From contig JAKBBN010000019.1 of NCBI GenBank assembly GCA_021808485.1, forward strand, positions 1 through 44,657: a stretch of DNA of 44,657 bases, read 5' to 3'. The stretch comes from Planctomycetota bacterium (GTDB lineage Bacteria; Planctomycetota; Phycisphaerae; WQYP01). Positions 1 to 8,572 of this stretch are shown one piece after another. A model generated the notes under the pieces. The model was not told where the DNA came from. It ran no database searches and worked only from the letters and a program-made list of their open reading frames with translations. The position numbers and the translations under genes are program-made. Within the stretch, counting starts at the first letter, position 1; every line of letters begins with the position of its first letter.

Positions 1-1
1 T

Positions 2-1762
2 TGCAATGGAATGCCGGTCGGCGGGCACGTGGGGGCATTTGGCGGATTTTGCGTTAATCTGACGCCGCATATCCGTCGCAGCGAGCGCAATGTGCTGGCC
101 ATTCGCGTGGACAATTCTCCCACGGACTTGGTAGGTCCGCTGTCCGGGGACTTTAACATGGATGGCGGCTTGTATCGTCATGTGCGGCTGCTGGCATTGG
201 ATTCACTGTGCATCAGTCCGATGGATGACGGGGGGCCGGGCGTATACATCAAGCAGTCAAAAGTGACACGGCAGCATGCGGAACTGGAAATCACCGCCAT
301 GGTGCACAATGCCGCGAAAACAAAAAGGACGGCGGAAGTCGGGTACAGGATCATGGACGCCGACGGCGCCGCATTGCTGACAGGCGCCGGAGAAGTGCCC
401 GTGGCGCCGGGTAAAACGGTTGCATTCGTGCAGCGCATGATATTGAAGAATCCGCATCTCTGGCAGGGCCGCAAGGATCCGTACATCCATCGGGTGCGGG
501 TGGATATTTATGATGCGGGCCGCCGGACGGACAGTCTGACTCAGCCGTTGGGACTGCGGTTTTTCGAATTGGATCCGGACCGGGGATTCTTTTTAAACGG
601 GGAATCCTATCCGCTTCGCGGCGTGTGCATGCATCAGGATCGTCCGCATAAGGGCCGTGCGGTTTCCGATGCGGACCTGCGGCAGGATGTGGCGCTGGTT
701 CATGAGCTTGGCGCCAACTGCGTTCGCATGGCGCATTATCAGCATGCACAGGCCTCGTATGATGCGGCGGACAAGCTGGGCATTGTGGTGTGGGCGGAAG
801 ACGGCCTGGTGAACGGCGTTTCCCATACGGATGTTTTTGCGGAAAATCAGAAGCGGCAGTTGCGCGAGCTGATCAAACAGAATTTCAATCACCCGTCCAT
901 CTGTTTCTGGAGTTTATTCAATGAGCTGGGCAACAGCGGTCCGCATAGGCTAGGCACGCACCTCGTGGCGGAATTAAATGCCGTGGCCCGGGAACTTGAT
1001 CCCACCAGGCCGACCACGGCCGCCGATGACCAGTCGCCGTCGAACCCGGTCGGATATATTACCGATGTGGTGGCGTTCAACCGCTATCCGGGCTGGTACG
1101 GCGGAAAGCCTTCCGATTTTCCCGGCATTCTGGACTCCATCCGAAAAGTGGTGGAGACGCGGGCTCCGGGGCGTTGCATCGGCATGAGCGAATATGGCGC
1201 CGGCGCCAGCATTTTTCAGCATGAAAGCCATGTTGTGCAGCCGAATCCGGGGGCCTATTGGCATCCGGAGGAATGGCAGTGCGTGGTGCATGAACATGCG
1301 TGGGCCGCGATACGCAACCGGCCGTGGCTGTGGGGCACATTCCTGTGGGTGATGTTCGATTTTGCATCTTCCGGCCGCCACGAAGGCGACCACCCCGGTA
1401 AGAATGACAAAGGGCTGATGACCCGTGACCGCCGGACCCGCAAGGATGCCTTTTATTTTTACAAAGCGCAGTGGACCGATGATCCGTTTGTTTACATTAC
1501 ATCGCGGCGATTCGTCTGCCGGCCGGAGGCACAGACGATATTCAAGGTCTACGGGAACTGCGACGCGGTGGAATTGAAGCTCAACGGCCGATCGTTGGGT
1601 AAACAGCCCGGGGCCGATGGGGTTTTCATCTGGCCGCAGACGGAATTGACACTTGGCGCCAATCGGGTGGAGGCGATCGGCGATAAAGGCGGGCGGACAG
1701 TGACGGATGTATGCAGCATTGTGTTTGACCCGCGTGCGCCGCATCATGCGACGTACCGTTGA
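2..1762 (+). CDS. Glycoside hydrolase family 2 (beta-galactosidase-like), 5' truncated
   Basis: The reading frame is open to the left window edge, so the N-terminus is missing and the Met at 11 is internal. The visible protein carries the end of the GH2 sugar-binding domain (VGGH followed by GAFGGF), an immunoglobulin-like domain, and a TIM barrel. The barrel has NHPSICFWSLFNE with the general acid/base Glu (about residue 305 counting from the Met at 11) and GMSEYGAG with the nucleophile Glu (about residue 394). A C-terminal DUF4982-like beta domain follows. GH2 enzymes hydrolyse beta-galactosides, beta-mannosides or beta-glucuronides; which one cannot be decided here. Any signal peptide would lie outside the window. 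It fits the other glycan-degrading genes in the window. Confidence 0.9.
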   Translation, partial: CNGMPVGGHVGAFGGFCVNLTPHIRRSERNVLAIRVDNSPTDLVGPLSGDFNMDGGLYRHVRLLALDSLCISPMDDGGPGVYIKQSKVTRQHAELEITAMVHNAAKTKRTAEVGYRIMDADGAALLTGAGEVPVAPGKTVAFVQRMILKNPHLWQGRKDPYIHRVRVDIYDAGRRTDSLTQPLGLRFFELDPDRGFFLNGESYPLRGVCMHQDRPHKGRAVSDADLRQDVALVHELGANCVRMAHYQHAQASYDAADKLGIVVWAEDGLVNGVSHTDVFAENQKRQLRELIKQNFNHPSICFWSLFNELGNSGPHRLGTHLVAELNAVARELDPTRPTTAADDQSPSNPVGYITDVVAFNRYPGWYGGKPSDFPGILDSIRKVVETRAPGRCIGMSEYGAGASIFQHESHVVQPNPGAYWHPEEWQCVVHEHAWAAIRNRPWLWGTFLWVMFDFASSGRHEGDHPGKNDKGLMTRDRRTRKDAFYFYKAQWTDDPFVYITSRRFVCRPEAQTIFKVYGNCDAVELKLNGRSLGKQPGADGVFIWPQTELTLGANRVEAIGDKGGRTVTDVCSIVFDPRAPHHATYR

Positions 1763-1852
1763 TGGAAATTCGCCCGTGGACGGCAGATGTATGTCCGGCC
1801 TTGCGGTGGTCGTGTTACGATGGGTCCGGTTGCTGAAATTGGATGATTTACG

Positions 1853-2815
1853 ATGAACTTTTTGAGATATGTTTTTGCCGGGGCAGGCGTTTGCGGAGCA
1901 CTGTCCGCCGCCACTCCGTTGCTGGCGGTATCGCCTGATGTCAATGCGCTCCTGCCGTGGAAAGATACGTATATGGAATCTTCCACGTGGGGGCTGCTGG
2001 AAAATAAGAGCCATATCCGTAATGACGGTACGCCGGCTCAAATCGGCCTGGTGGATTCATCGGGTCGTGTGCGGCTGGCGGATACCGGGCAATACAGCCC
2101 CACCGTCGCCTGGGATTCGCTGTATATGGCGCTTAACACGCACAGCAGTCTGCTTCCGCAGCAGTTGGATCAGCAGGCCATGGCCCTGGGTATTCCGCTG
2201 ATGCAGTCGGGCAAATGGGGTTTTGGCGCAGTGGTTGGAGCCGGGTATTCCGGCAACAGTCCATATAACCAGGGCCAGGCGGTATACGGTCTGGCGGATC
2301 TTACCGCGCAGTACCAGTTTAACCGGCATGACAGCATGGTGATGACGCTGAACTACAACGGCAATCGTTCAATTCTTCCGGATATTCCGCTGCCGGGCGC
2401 CGAATATATTCACCAGACGCGTCGTTTTACTCTGGGCGTGGGCACGTATGAGTATCTTGACTATAAGCCGATAAAGCGGCTCGACATTCAGCTTATGTAC
2501 TTTCCCACGGATACCGGCCGCGCGACCGTTGACTATCGTTTGTTTCACTGGATGCATTTGTACGGCCTGTTTGCCAGCCAGTCTTGGGCGTTTCATGTGG
2601 ATTACTACAGCCCTGACCAGCGCCTGTTTTTCAATATGTGCCGGGTGGAAGCCGGCGTTAACCTGATTACCTGCCGGGATTTTTCGTTCAGAATCGGCGG
2701 CGGTTATGCATTTAATCAGGCATTCAGCCAGGGCTACCAGTCAATCAATGAAACGCCGGTGGGCCAAATTGCCAATGCCCCCTATATTTCGCTGGCGGCG
2801 AAATTCCGCTTTTAA
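1853..2815 (+). CDS. Outer-membrane beta-barrel protein, function unknown (DUF6268-like)
   Basis: A 320-aa protein with a signal peptide (residues 1 to about 25, hydrophobic core FAGAGVCGALSAATPLLA). The rest alternates polar and aromatic residues typical of transmembrane beta strands (for example WGFGAVVGAGYSG and FSFRIGGGYAF). It ends in KFRF, the terminal aromatic residue used by barrel proteins for BAM-dependent outer-membrane insertion. It resembles planctomycete barrel proteins grouped under DUF6268, but this is from memory of the pattern. Function and substrate are unknown. It stands alone between the GH2 gene and the glycosyltransferases; the gap on each side is 90 to 200 bp. Confidence 0.7.
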   Translation: MNFLRYVFAGAGVCGALSAATPLLAVSPDVNALLPWKDTYMESSTWGLLENKSHIRNDGTPAQIGLVDSSGRVRLADTGQYSPTVAWDSLYMALNTHSSLLPQQLDQQAMALGIPLMQSGKWGFGAVVGAGYSGNSPYNQGQAVYGLADLTAQYQFNRHDSMVMTLNYNGNRSILPDIPLPGAEYIHQTRRFTLGVGTYEYLDYKPIKRLDIQLMYFPTDTGRATVDYRLFHWMHLYGLFASQSWAFHVDYYSPDQRLFFNMCRVEAGVNLITCRDFSFRIGGGYAFNQAFSQGYQSINETPVGQIANAPYISLAAKFRF

Positions 2816-2971
2816 ATGTTCGGATCGGCGGCGGTAAAACGGAATCCCGTGAGATTTCGCTTAAGGCAGTTGTGGAAATCGGCCGATTTATGGAAAATAC
2901 CTCCGCGGGTTTGGAAGTTGAGCGGTTCAACGTTCACGGATAGTTGGATTCCGGCAAAGGTGGAGGGGTAA

Positions 2972-2994
2972 CGGCCGGCGCGAGTCGCCGGCCG
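2972..2994. repeat. Perfect 9-bp inverted repeat just upstream of a ribosome binding site
   Basis: CGGCCGGCG, five-base loop CGAGT, then CGCCGGCCG. It ends five bases before the AAGGAT Shine-Dalgarno-like sequence (3000-3005) of the glycosyltransferase at 3014. There is no following T run, so it is not a classic intrinsic terminator. It may modulate translation of the downstream gene or be one copy of an intergenic palindrome; related GGCCGG-containing palindromes occur at 4826-4842 and 43324-43347. Confidence 0.6.
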
Positions 2995-3013
2995 ACAGCA
3001 AGGATACACGTTC

Positions 3014-4804
3014 ATGAAAACGGTAGTCCACGTCACGCATGAAGCAGTCCAAAAAATCGGCGGCATCGGCGCGGTCCTTCATGGACTGCTGACATCAAAG
3101 AATTATTCCCAGGCCGTCGACCGGGATATTCTGGTTGGACCGCTTTTTGATACGCACGGCCCGGCGGAAAACCGCCTCGGCACGGGCGGTGAAGTTCTGT
3201 ACAGCTCCATGGACGGCATCGTCCGCCACCCGCTGGCGGCGGCATTCGCGGAAATTGAACGCCGGTATCATGTGGGCATCGTGTACGGACGGAAGGTTTT
3301 TTTCGACAAGTTCACGGGGGTCAAGTCCCATCCGGAAGTTCTGCTGTTTAATGTGGCCCATTTCGATGGTGCGCGCATGGCGAATTTCAAATTCCGGCTG
3401 TTTGAACGCTTCGGCCTGGAGTCCAACCGATACGACCATATCTGGGATTTTGAGCAGTATTGCCGCATCGCCGAGCCGGCTGTGGATGCGCTGCTGGCGA
3501 TGGGCTGCGGATCGGGGCCGGACCCGACGATTATTTTCTCCCATGAGTACATGGGGATGCCCACGGTTCTGGCGGCCATCCTTAATGCCCCCGCGCAGTT
3601 CCGCACCATCTTTTATGCCCATGAAGTGGCGCCGATGCGGCGGATTGTGGAATCCCATCCCGGCCATGACGTGGCGTTCTACAATGCCATGCGGCTCGCC
3701 CAAAAGGAAAAGAAATACGTCACGGATGTGTTCGGATCCCAAAATTCGTTCTATAAAACACCGCTGGTGGTGGCCGCGCGGTATTGCGACAATATTTTTG
3801 CCGTCGGGGATTACGTAGCCGATGAATTCCGGTTTCTGGACCGCGCATTTGAAGGCCGCCAAATTGACCTGGCCTATAACGGCGTGCCGTCCTTTGAGAT
3901 TTCACTTGAGGAAAAAATGGCCGCGCGGACGCGGTTGCAGCATTACTGCGAGAACCTGCTGGACTACCGGCCGGACTTTATTTTCACCCATGTGACGCGG
4001 ATGGTGCTCTCCAAGGGGCTTTGGCGGGATATCGCGGTGATGGATCATCTGGAGCGGCTTTTCCGGCATGAAAACCGCTCCGCGGTTCTTTTCGTGCTTT
4101 CCACGGAAACCTCGGCCCGCCGCGGCGATGACATACGCAACATGGAAGCCGGTTACAAATGGCCGGTGGCGCATCGGGAAGGATATCCGGACCTTACCGG
4201 GGGGGAAGCGGCTTTTTACGCCGGCGTGCAGGAATTCAATGCGCGCAGCCGCAATTGCAAGATCGTATATATCAATCAATTTGGTTTTGACTGGCGCGCA
4301 TGCGGCGAGCGCATGCCGCAGGATATGGAATTCATGGACATTCGCCACGGATCGGATGTGGAATTCGGCCAGTCGATTTATGAGCCGTTCGGCATCGCCC
4401 AGGTGGAGCCGATTTCCTTCGGCGGGTTGTGCGTATTCACCTCCCTGTGCGGTTGCGCGGGATTTGTGCGTCATGCGGCCGGTGGGGAAACGGAAAACGC
4501 AATGGCGGTGGATTACACTGTTTCGGCGGAAATAAAGGCGGAGCGCATCGACGAGTTTCTGCATATGGATCGCAAGACCCGCGATTTGGTGGAATCCGCC
4601 GTGGCCGGCGGCATTGCCGATGAAATATTCCGCCGGCTGCCGCGCAAGCCCGTGCATTTTGAGGCCAATCTGCAGCAGGGCTATGCGCTGGCCCGCCGCA
4701 TGAGCTGGGAAGTGGTGGCACGGGATTACGTGCTTCCTGGAATTGACCGCGCCATCGCCAATGCACGCACAAAATCCTATTCCGTCGGCGGTGTGGCGGG
4801 TTAG
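3014..4804 (+). CDS. Glycogen synthase-like glycosyltransferase (GT-B fold)
   Basis: A 596-aa protein. It begins with KIGGIGAVL (from residue 14), the glycine-rich loop that binds the nucleotide sugar in glycogen/starch synthases. It ends with an E-X7-E motif, YEPFGIAQVEP (Glu457 and Glu465), followed by a G-rich segment, typical of retaining GT-B enzymes. The family transfers glucose from ADP- or UDP-glucose to alpha-glucan; the acceptor here is unknown and the protein is diverged in its middle part, so it may make another polymer. AAGGAT precedes the ATG at a normal distance. A GT2 gene follows 75 bp downstream, probably in the same transcript. Confidence 0.75.
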   Translation: MKTVVHVTHEAVQKIGGIGAVLHGLLTSKNYSQAVDRDILVGPLFDTHGPAENRLGTGGEVLYSSMDGIVRHPLAAAFAEIERRYHVGIVYGRKVFFDKFTGVKSHPEVLLFNVAHFDGARMANFKFRLFERFGLESNRYDHIWDFEQYCRIAEPAVDALLAMGCGSGPDPTIIFSHEYMGMPTVLAAILNAPAQFRTIFYAHEVAPMRRIVESHPGHDVAFYNAMRLAQKEKKYVTDVFGSQNSFYKTPLVVAARYCDNIFAVGDYVADEFRFLDRAFEGRQIDLAYNGVPSFEISLEEKMAARTRLQHYCENLLDYRPDFIFTHVTRMVLSKGLWRDIAVMDHLERLFRHENRSAVLFVLSTETSARRGDDIRNMEAGYKWPVAHREGYPDLTGGEAAFYAGVQEFNARSRNCKIVYINQFGFDWRACGERMPQDMEFMDIRHGSDVEFGQSIYEPFGIAQVEPISFGGLCVFTSLCGCAGFVRHAAGGETENAMAVDYTVSAEIKAERIDEFLHMDRKTRDLVESAVAGGIADEIFRRLPRKPVHFEANLQQGYALARRMSWEVVARDYVLPGIDRAIANARTKSYSVGGVAG

Positions 4805-4825
4805 TTTGCCGGCTGTCGGTAACCG

Positions 4826-4842
4826 GCCGGCGCGGCGCCGGC
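4826..4842. repeat. GC-rich palindrome between two glycosyltransferase genes
   Basis: GCCGGC, loop GCGGC, GCCGGC, within a GGTAACCGGCCGGCG context that resembles the sequence at 2967-2980. It lies 22 bases after the stop of the glycogen-synthase-like gene. It could stabilise the mRNA 3' end or belong to a family of intergenic palindromes. No T run follows. Confidence 0.45.
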
Positions 4843-4879
4843 GATTCCGCCGATAGTGCCGGCTGTTTTGAAGCTTCGC

Positions 4880-5608
4880 ATGCAGTCTGTTCCATCCTGG
4901 CTTCCACCCGGCTTTCGTATCTCGGCGGTTATTCCCGCCTTAAATGAAGAACACGCCATCGGCCAAGTCATCGCGGAAATTCCCGCCTGGGTTGCGGAAA
5001 CAATTGTTTGCGATAACGGTTCAACCGACCGCACGGCGGAAATTGCCGCCGCGGCCGGCGCCCGCGTGATACGCGCCGGGCGCCGCGGCTACGGCAGCGC
5101 GTGCCAGGCGGGAATACAGGCAGCGGACCGGCCGGATGTGATTGTGTTTTTGGATGGGGATTTCAGCGATTATCCCGCCCAGATGGACCGGCTGGTACGG
5201 CCAATCGCCGTAGGGCGGGCGGATATGGTGATCGGATCGCGGATTGCGGGCCGGCGGCAGCGGGGCGCATTGACTTTGCAGCAGAGATTCGGCGGTGCAC
5301 TGGCGTGCCTGCTCATGCAGGTTATCTGGGGGGTTGCGTATACGGACCTCGGGCCGTTCAGGGCCATATCCGCAGCGGCGCTGGGGCGATTGCATATGGA
5401 CGATCCCGATTTCGGCTGGACCATTCAAATGCAGATTCGCGCCGCCCAGGCCGGGCTACGATGCGTTGAAACTCCGGTTGATTACCGTTGCAGGATCGGC
5501 CAATCGAAAATCTCCGGAACCATTCGCGGTGTGGCCGCCGCAGGCTGGAAAATTTTATTTACTATCTGGCATGAACGGTGGAATGAGTCGCGGCATTTGT
5601 GGAAATAG
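4880..5608 (+). CDS. Family 2 glycosyltransferase (polyprenyl-phosphate hexose synthase-like)
   Basis: About 242 aa from the ATG at 4880, which has GAAG six bases upstream; a GTG at 4856 would add eight residues. It shows the GT-A pattern: VIPALNEE (residues 18-25), CDNGSTD (44-50) and the DXD metal/nucleotide site FLDGDFSD (Asp92 and Asp94). The later part has a GSRI box and TDLGPFRA, as in dolichol/undecaprenyl-phosphate glucosyl or mannosyl transferases. No C-terminal membrane anchor is obvious, so it is the short form of the family. It would load a sugar onto a lipid carrier at the inner membrane. It lies 75 bp after another glycosyltransferase, probably co-transcribed. Confidence 0.8.
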   Translation: MQSVPSWLPPGFRISAVIPALNEEHAIGQVIAEIPAWVAETIVCDNGSTDRTAEIAAAAGARVIRAGRRGYGSACQAGIQAADRPDVIVFLDGDFSDYPAQMDRLVRPIAVGRADMVIGSRIAGRRQRGALTLQQRFGGALACLLMQVIWGVAYTDLGPFRAISAAALGRLHMDDPDFGWTIQMQIRAAQAGLRCVETPVDYRCRIGQSKISGTIRGVAAAGWKILFTIWHERWNESRHLWK

Positions 5609-5698
5609 ATCGCCGGCGGAGCATTCACAAAGCTATAATTACGTTAACATAAAAATAAAATATGTATAATTAAAATATGCCATATCTTGATCATAATA

Positions 5699-5727
5699 TT
5701 GCAAAACATATCAAATTAATGTATAGT
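5699..5727 (+). promoter_or_regulatory. Candidate sigma70 promoter of the BMC operon
   Basis: TTGCAA (5699-5704), 17-bp spacer, TATAGT (5722-5727), inside a strikingly AT-rich stretch (about 5625-5735) that contrasts with the GC-rich flanks. It would start transcription near 5734 and leave a leader of about 145 nt before pduL. An inverted pair TTGAT/ATCAA (5687-5691 and 5710-5714) overlaps the promoter. Confidence 0.5.
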
Positions 5728-5738
5728 AGTACCAAGTT

Positions 5739-5785
5739 GTGCCGAACTTTGTTCAGAATGATGCATTGACGGCACTGTTCGAATG
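5739..5785 (+). promoter_or_regulatory. Repeats downstream of the BMC promoter, possible DeoR operator
   Basis: Two overlapping repeats are visible. GTGCCG (5739-5744) is mirrored by CGGCAC (5770-5775). TGTTCAGAATG (5750-5760) is repeated in direct orientation as TGTTCGAATG (5776-5785), 26 bp apart. The position just past the predicted start site and the presence of a DeoR gene at the end of the operon make this a reasonable operator candidate; binding is inferred only. Confidence 0.35.
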
Positions 5786-5879
5786 CAAGGCCGATGAGCC
5801 TTATCTGGCTCAAGCGGCAAGTGTTGACAGGTGGTTGCGGTTGTCCAGGGCGGGCCGGTAATAAAGGCGGATCAAGGCT

Positions 5880-6569
5880 ATGACTGCAGTGCAAGGAATG
5901 GATCGGGGTTTCATTGAAAAGCTTGTGCGTGAGTCTCTGCGTCAGCGGCTCATGGGCGAGTCGCGCATTGTAAAACCATCCAACCATAACGGCGGTCCGA
6001 ATCCGCTGGTGGTGAATGTTTCGGCCCGGCACATGCACGTATCGCAGGAGGCGCTGGAAACTTTGTTCGGGCCGGGGGCGAAATTAACCAAACTCAAGGA
6101 CCTGTACCAGCAGGGCGAATTCGCCAGTGAGCAGACGGTGAATCTGATCGGCCCGCGCAGCCGCATGATTCCCAATGTCCGCATTCTCGGCCCGGTTCGC
6201 GATTACACGCAGATTGAACTTAGTTACACCGACGGCATTTTCATGGGCCTGGACCTGCCGTTGCGCATCAGCGGCGATCATGCCGGAACGCCGGGGATGG
6301 TGGTGGTGGGACCGCAGGGTGCGCTGAACATGAAAAACGGCGTGATTCGCGCCATGCGCCATGTGCATATGAACAAGGATGACATGGCGCATTACAACGT
6401 GAAGAACGGTGACGATATGAAGCTTGCAATTCACGGTCCCTGCGGCGTGGTGTTTGACAACCTGCGCGTCCGCGAGCATCCGAAGGTGAAACTGGAAGTG
6501 CACATTGACACCGATGAAGGCAACGCCTGTGATCTGGAATCCGCCACGCGCATTGAACTGATCCGCTAG
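5880..6569 (+). CDS. pduL: PduL-type phosphate acyltransferase with encapsulation peptide
   Basis: A 229-aa phosphotransacylase of the PduL family, which interconverts acyl-CoA and acyl-phosphate inside microcompartments; here probably lactyl- or propionyl-CoA. Residues 8-24 (DRGFIEKLVRESLRQRL) form an amphipathic helix typical of a BMC encapsulation peptide, followed by a linker. The PduL fold is shown by VSARHMHVS (His51, His53), SGDHAGTPG, and RHVHM (His160, His162); the two His pairs match the zinc ligands of the family. First gene of the operon; AAAGGCGGA precedes the ATG. Together with the acyl-CoA-forming aldehyde dehydrogenase and the kinase it recycles CoA and saves the energy as acyl-phosphate. 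Confidence 0.95.
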   Translation: MTAVQGMDRGFIEKLVRESLRQRLMGESRIVKPSNHNGGPNPLVVNVSARHMHVSQEALETLFGPGAKLTKLKDLYQQGEFASEQTVNLIGPRSRMIPNVRILGPVRDYTQIELSYTDGIFMGLDLPLRISGDHAGTPGMVVVGPQGALNMKNGVIRAMRHVHMNKDDMAHYNVKNGDDMKLAIHGPCGVVFDNLRVREHPKVKLEVHIDTDEGNACDLESATRIELIR

Positions 6570-6623
6570 TCCGCGGACGGGCCGTGAACGAATTGATTTG
6601 TCCGTATTTTTTTAGGAGTTTTT

Positions 6624-6917
6624 ATGGCTCAGGCACTCGGAATGATCGAAACCAAGGGGCTGGTGACGCTGATTGAAGCCAGCGACGCCGCCTTGAAGGC
6701 CGCCAACGTGCAGATGGTCGGCTGGGACAAAGTCGGCTCCGGCATGGTTACCACGTTTCTTACCGGCGATGTGGGCGCGGTGAAATCCGCCGTGGATGCC
6801 GCCGCGGAAGCCGCGGGGAAAATCGGCGAAGTGCTGGCGGTGCACGTGATCGCCCGTCCGCATGAAGATCTTGTGAATGTGCTGCCGAAGCCCAAAGCCG
6901 CGGCAGTCAAAAAATAA
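6624..6917 (+). CDS. BMC-H hexameric shell protein 1
   Basis: 97 aa, a single BMC (Pfam00936) domain of the PduA/EutM type: [26 protein letters not shown], then the pore-loop region with [18 protein letters not shown], and [10 protein letters not shown] short Lys/Ala-rich tail (KPKAAAVKK) extends past the domain. Hexamers tile the shell facets; the GSG pore loop is the classic type. AGGAG (6614-6618) precedes the ATG. Its leader, CGTATTTTTTT followed by AGGAG, is nearly repeated in front of the third BMC-H gene, suggesting that one arose from the other with its leader. Confidence 0.96.
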   Translation: MAQALGMIETKGLVTLIEASDAALKAANVQMVGWDKVGSGMVTTFLTGDVGAVKSAVDAAAEAAGKIGEVLAVHVIARPHEDLVNVLPKPKAAAVKK

Positions 6918-7018
6918 TTCGCCGCCGCAAACGGCGCAGTCAGGCCCGAATCGCGCATGGGTAATCGCGGCGGGCGCAGTGTATCCGGCGGATGCCGGCA
7001 ACGTAAAGGAAGCAAATT

Positions 7019-7282
7019 ATGTCTCAGGCTCTTGGATTAATTGAAACAAAAGGTCAGACCGGCGTGATTGAAGCGACCGACGCCATGCTCAAGGCCGCCA
7101 ACGTGACACTGGTGAAAAGCGTTCAAATCGGCGGGGCGTTTGTCACCGTCATTGTCCGCGGGGATGTGGGCTCGGTGAAAGCCGCGGTGGACGCCGGCGC
7201 GGCCGCGGCCCAGCGCGTGGGTGAACTGGTGGCGTCCCATGTGATCGCCCGGCCCAATGAAGGCCTGATGGAAAATTTTTGA
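7019..7282 (+). CDS. BMC-H hexameric shell protein 2 with altered pore loop
   Basis: 87 aa, one BMC domain ([43 protein letters not shown]). The pore-lining segment reads [11 protein letters not shown], so the usual GSG is replaced by GGA, which should change pore size or polarity. AAAGGA precedes the ATG by nine bases. It follows BMC-H1 after a 101-bp gap holding a small hairpin (CGCCG 6920-6924 with CGGCG 6932-6936). As the most diverged of the three shell paralogues here, it may be the pore for a different metabolite. Confidence 0.95.
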   Translation: MSQALGLIETKGQTGVIEATDAMLKAANVTLVKSVQIGGAFVTVIVRGDVGSVKAAVDAGAAAAQRVGELVASHVIARPNEGLMENF

Positions 7283-7356
7283 ACGATTCCCGGCGCAGCC
7301 GGCGTAAATTGCGTACGGCAAACCCGCCTTGCGGTGATAAATTTCAGGATGCGTGC

Positions 7357-8538
7357 ATGATTGTCCTGGTGGCCAATTTAGGCTCCACGAGCTTCAAATA
7401 CAAGCTTTTTGACATGGCCTGCGGCGAAACCGTGCTGGCCGAAGGGGCCGCGGACCGTATTGGGCTTTCGTCCAGCACATGGACATTCACACCGTTCAAT
7501 GGGGACAAGGTATCCGGAATCGCCGTGCTGGCCGATCATGGCGCGGCCGTGGAACTTCACCTGGAAAAGCTCGTGACCACGGGTGTTATCCCTTCCATTG
7601 ATTCCGTTCAAGCCATCGGATTCAAGGCAGTGCACGGCGGATCGCTGGATGTGGTGAAAGTGGATGAAAAAGTGCTGGCGGTGATGCAGAAGTTCGCGGA
7701 TGTGGCGCCCGCGCACAATCCGCCTTATATCGCGGCGATGCGCAGTTTTGCCCGGCGTTTGCCCAACGTGCCGCAGGTGGCGGCCTTTGAAACCGCTTTT
7801 CATCGGACCATTCCCGAGAGCCGGCAGACGTATGCCGTACCGTATGAATGGACGGCGGATTTCGGCATTCGCCGCTACGGCTTTCATGGCGCATCGCATC
7901 GCTATATCGCCATGCGTCTGCGGGAAATTCAGCCCGGCGCGGTAAAAATTATTTCCTGTCATCTGGGCGGCAGCTCCAGCGTGTGCGCAATCCACGATGG
8001 GAAAAGCGTGGCCAACAGCTTCGGCATGACGGCGCAATCCGGCCTGCCCCAGGCTTCTCGCTGCGGGGATTTTGATACATTCGCGCTGCTCAAGCTGCTG
8101 GAAAACGGCTTGACGCTGGATGTGATCTGGAAAAGGCTGGGCAAAGAGGGCGGTCTTCTGGGCGTCAGCGGGGTGAGCAGCGATTGCCGCGAGGTTGAAC
8201 GCGCGGCCCAGGCGGGTAACAGCCGGGCAAAATTGGCGCTGGACGTGTTGGTGGATGCGGTACGCCAGTACATCGGCGCGTACCTGGCGGTACTGTCCGG
8301 GGCGGACGCACTGGTCTTTACCGGCGGCATCGGCCAGCATGCAACGGACCTGCGCAGCCGCATGGTTCAGGGGTTTGAATATGCCGGTATTGCCGCTGGG
8401 GAAAGCGGTCCGAAAAATGATCGCGGCGAATTTTCGCTGCATGCTCCGCGGAGCCGGACTCAGATATGGGTTCTACCTACGAATGAAGAATTAGTTGTGG
8501 CCCGGCAAACGGTCGGCGTGCTTGCCGGCCGGGCATGA
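7357..8538 (+). CDS. ackA: Acetokinase-family kinase of the BMC operon, divergent active site
   Basis: 393 aa from the ATG at 7357; the frame is open further left but the protein homology begins here (VLVANLGSTSFKYKLFD). It belongs to the acetate kinase family (ASKHA fold): NPPY, YGFHGASH, GGIGQHA, PTNEELVVAR. ATP- and phosphate-side residues are kept (Asn7, Ser10, Ser12, Lys14, His120, His177, Arg235). Against the Methanosarcina thermophila enzyme, however, Arg91 is Lys90, catalytic Asp148 is Glu145 (FETAFH), Asn211 is Gly205 (HLGGSSS), and the TPLEG segment is TAQSG. It would convert acyl-phosphate plus ADP to acid plus ATP; the changes suggest a substrate other than acetate, such as lactate, or reduced activity. 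It sits between two shell genes. Confidence 0.88.
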   Translation: MIVLVANLGSTSFKYKLFDMACGETVLAEGAADRIGLSSSTWTFTPFNGDKVSGIAVLADHGAAVELHLEKLVTTGVIPSIDSVQAIGFKAVHGGSLDVVKVDEKVLAVMQKFADVAPAHNPPYIAAMRSFARRLPNVPQVAAFETAFHRTIPESRQTYAVPYEWTADFGIRRYGFHGASHRYIAMRLREIQPGAVKIISCHLGGSSSVCAIHDGKSVANSFGMTAQSGLPQASRCGDFDTFALLKLLENGLTLDVIWKRLGKEGGLLGVSGVSSDCREVERAAQAGNSRAKLALDVLVDAVRQYIGAYLAVLSGADALVFTGGIGQHATDLRSRMVQGFEYAGIAAGESGPKNDRGEFSLHAPRSRTQIWVLPTNEELVVARQTVGVLAGRA

Positions 8539-8572
8539 TATTCAATGGGTCGTATTTTTTAAGGAGCCAGTC

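Noticed and set aside
974..2041. 355-codon minus-strand frame opposite the GH2 gene
   Set aside because: It mirrors the GH2 coding sequence, has no family features, and the plus strand shows clear catalytic motifs.
7378..8442. 354-codon minus-strand frame opposite the kinase gene
   Set aside because: Shadow of the acetokinase reading frame; composition rich in His/Arg as expected from the antisense of GC-rich coding DNA.
8495..8572. N-terminal extension of shell protein 3
   Set aside because: It overlaps the end of the kinase gene; AAGGAG and family alignment fix the start at 8573.
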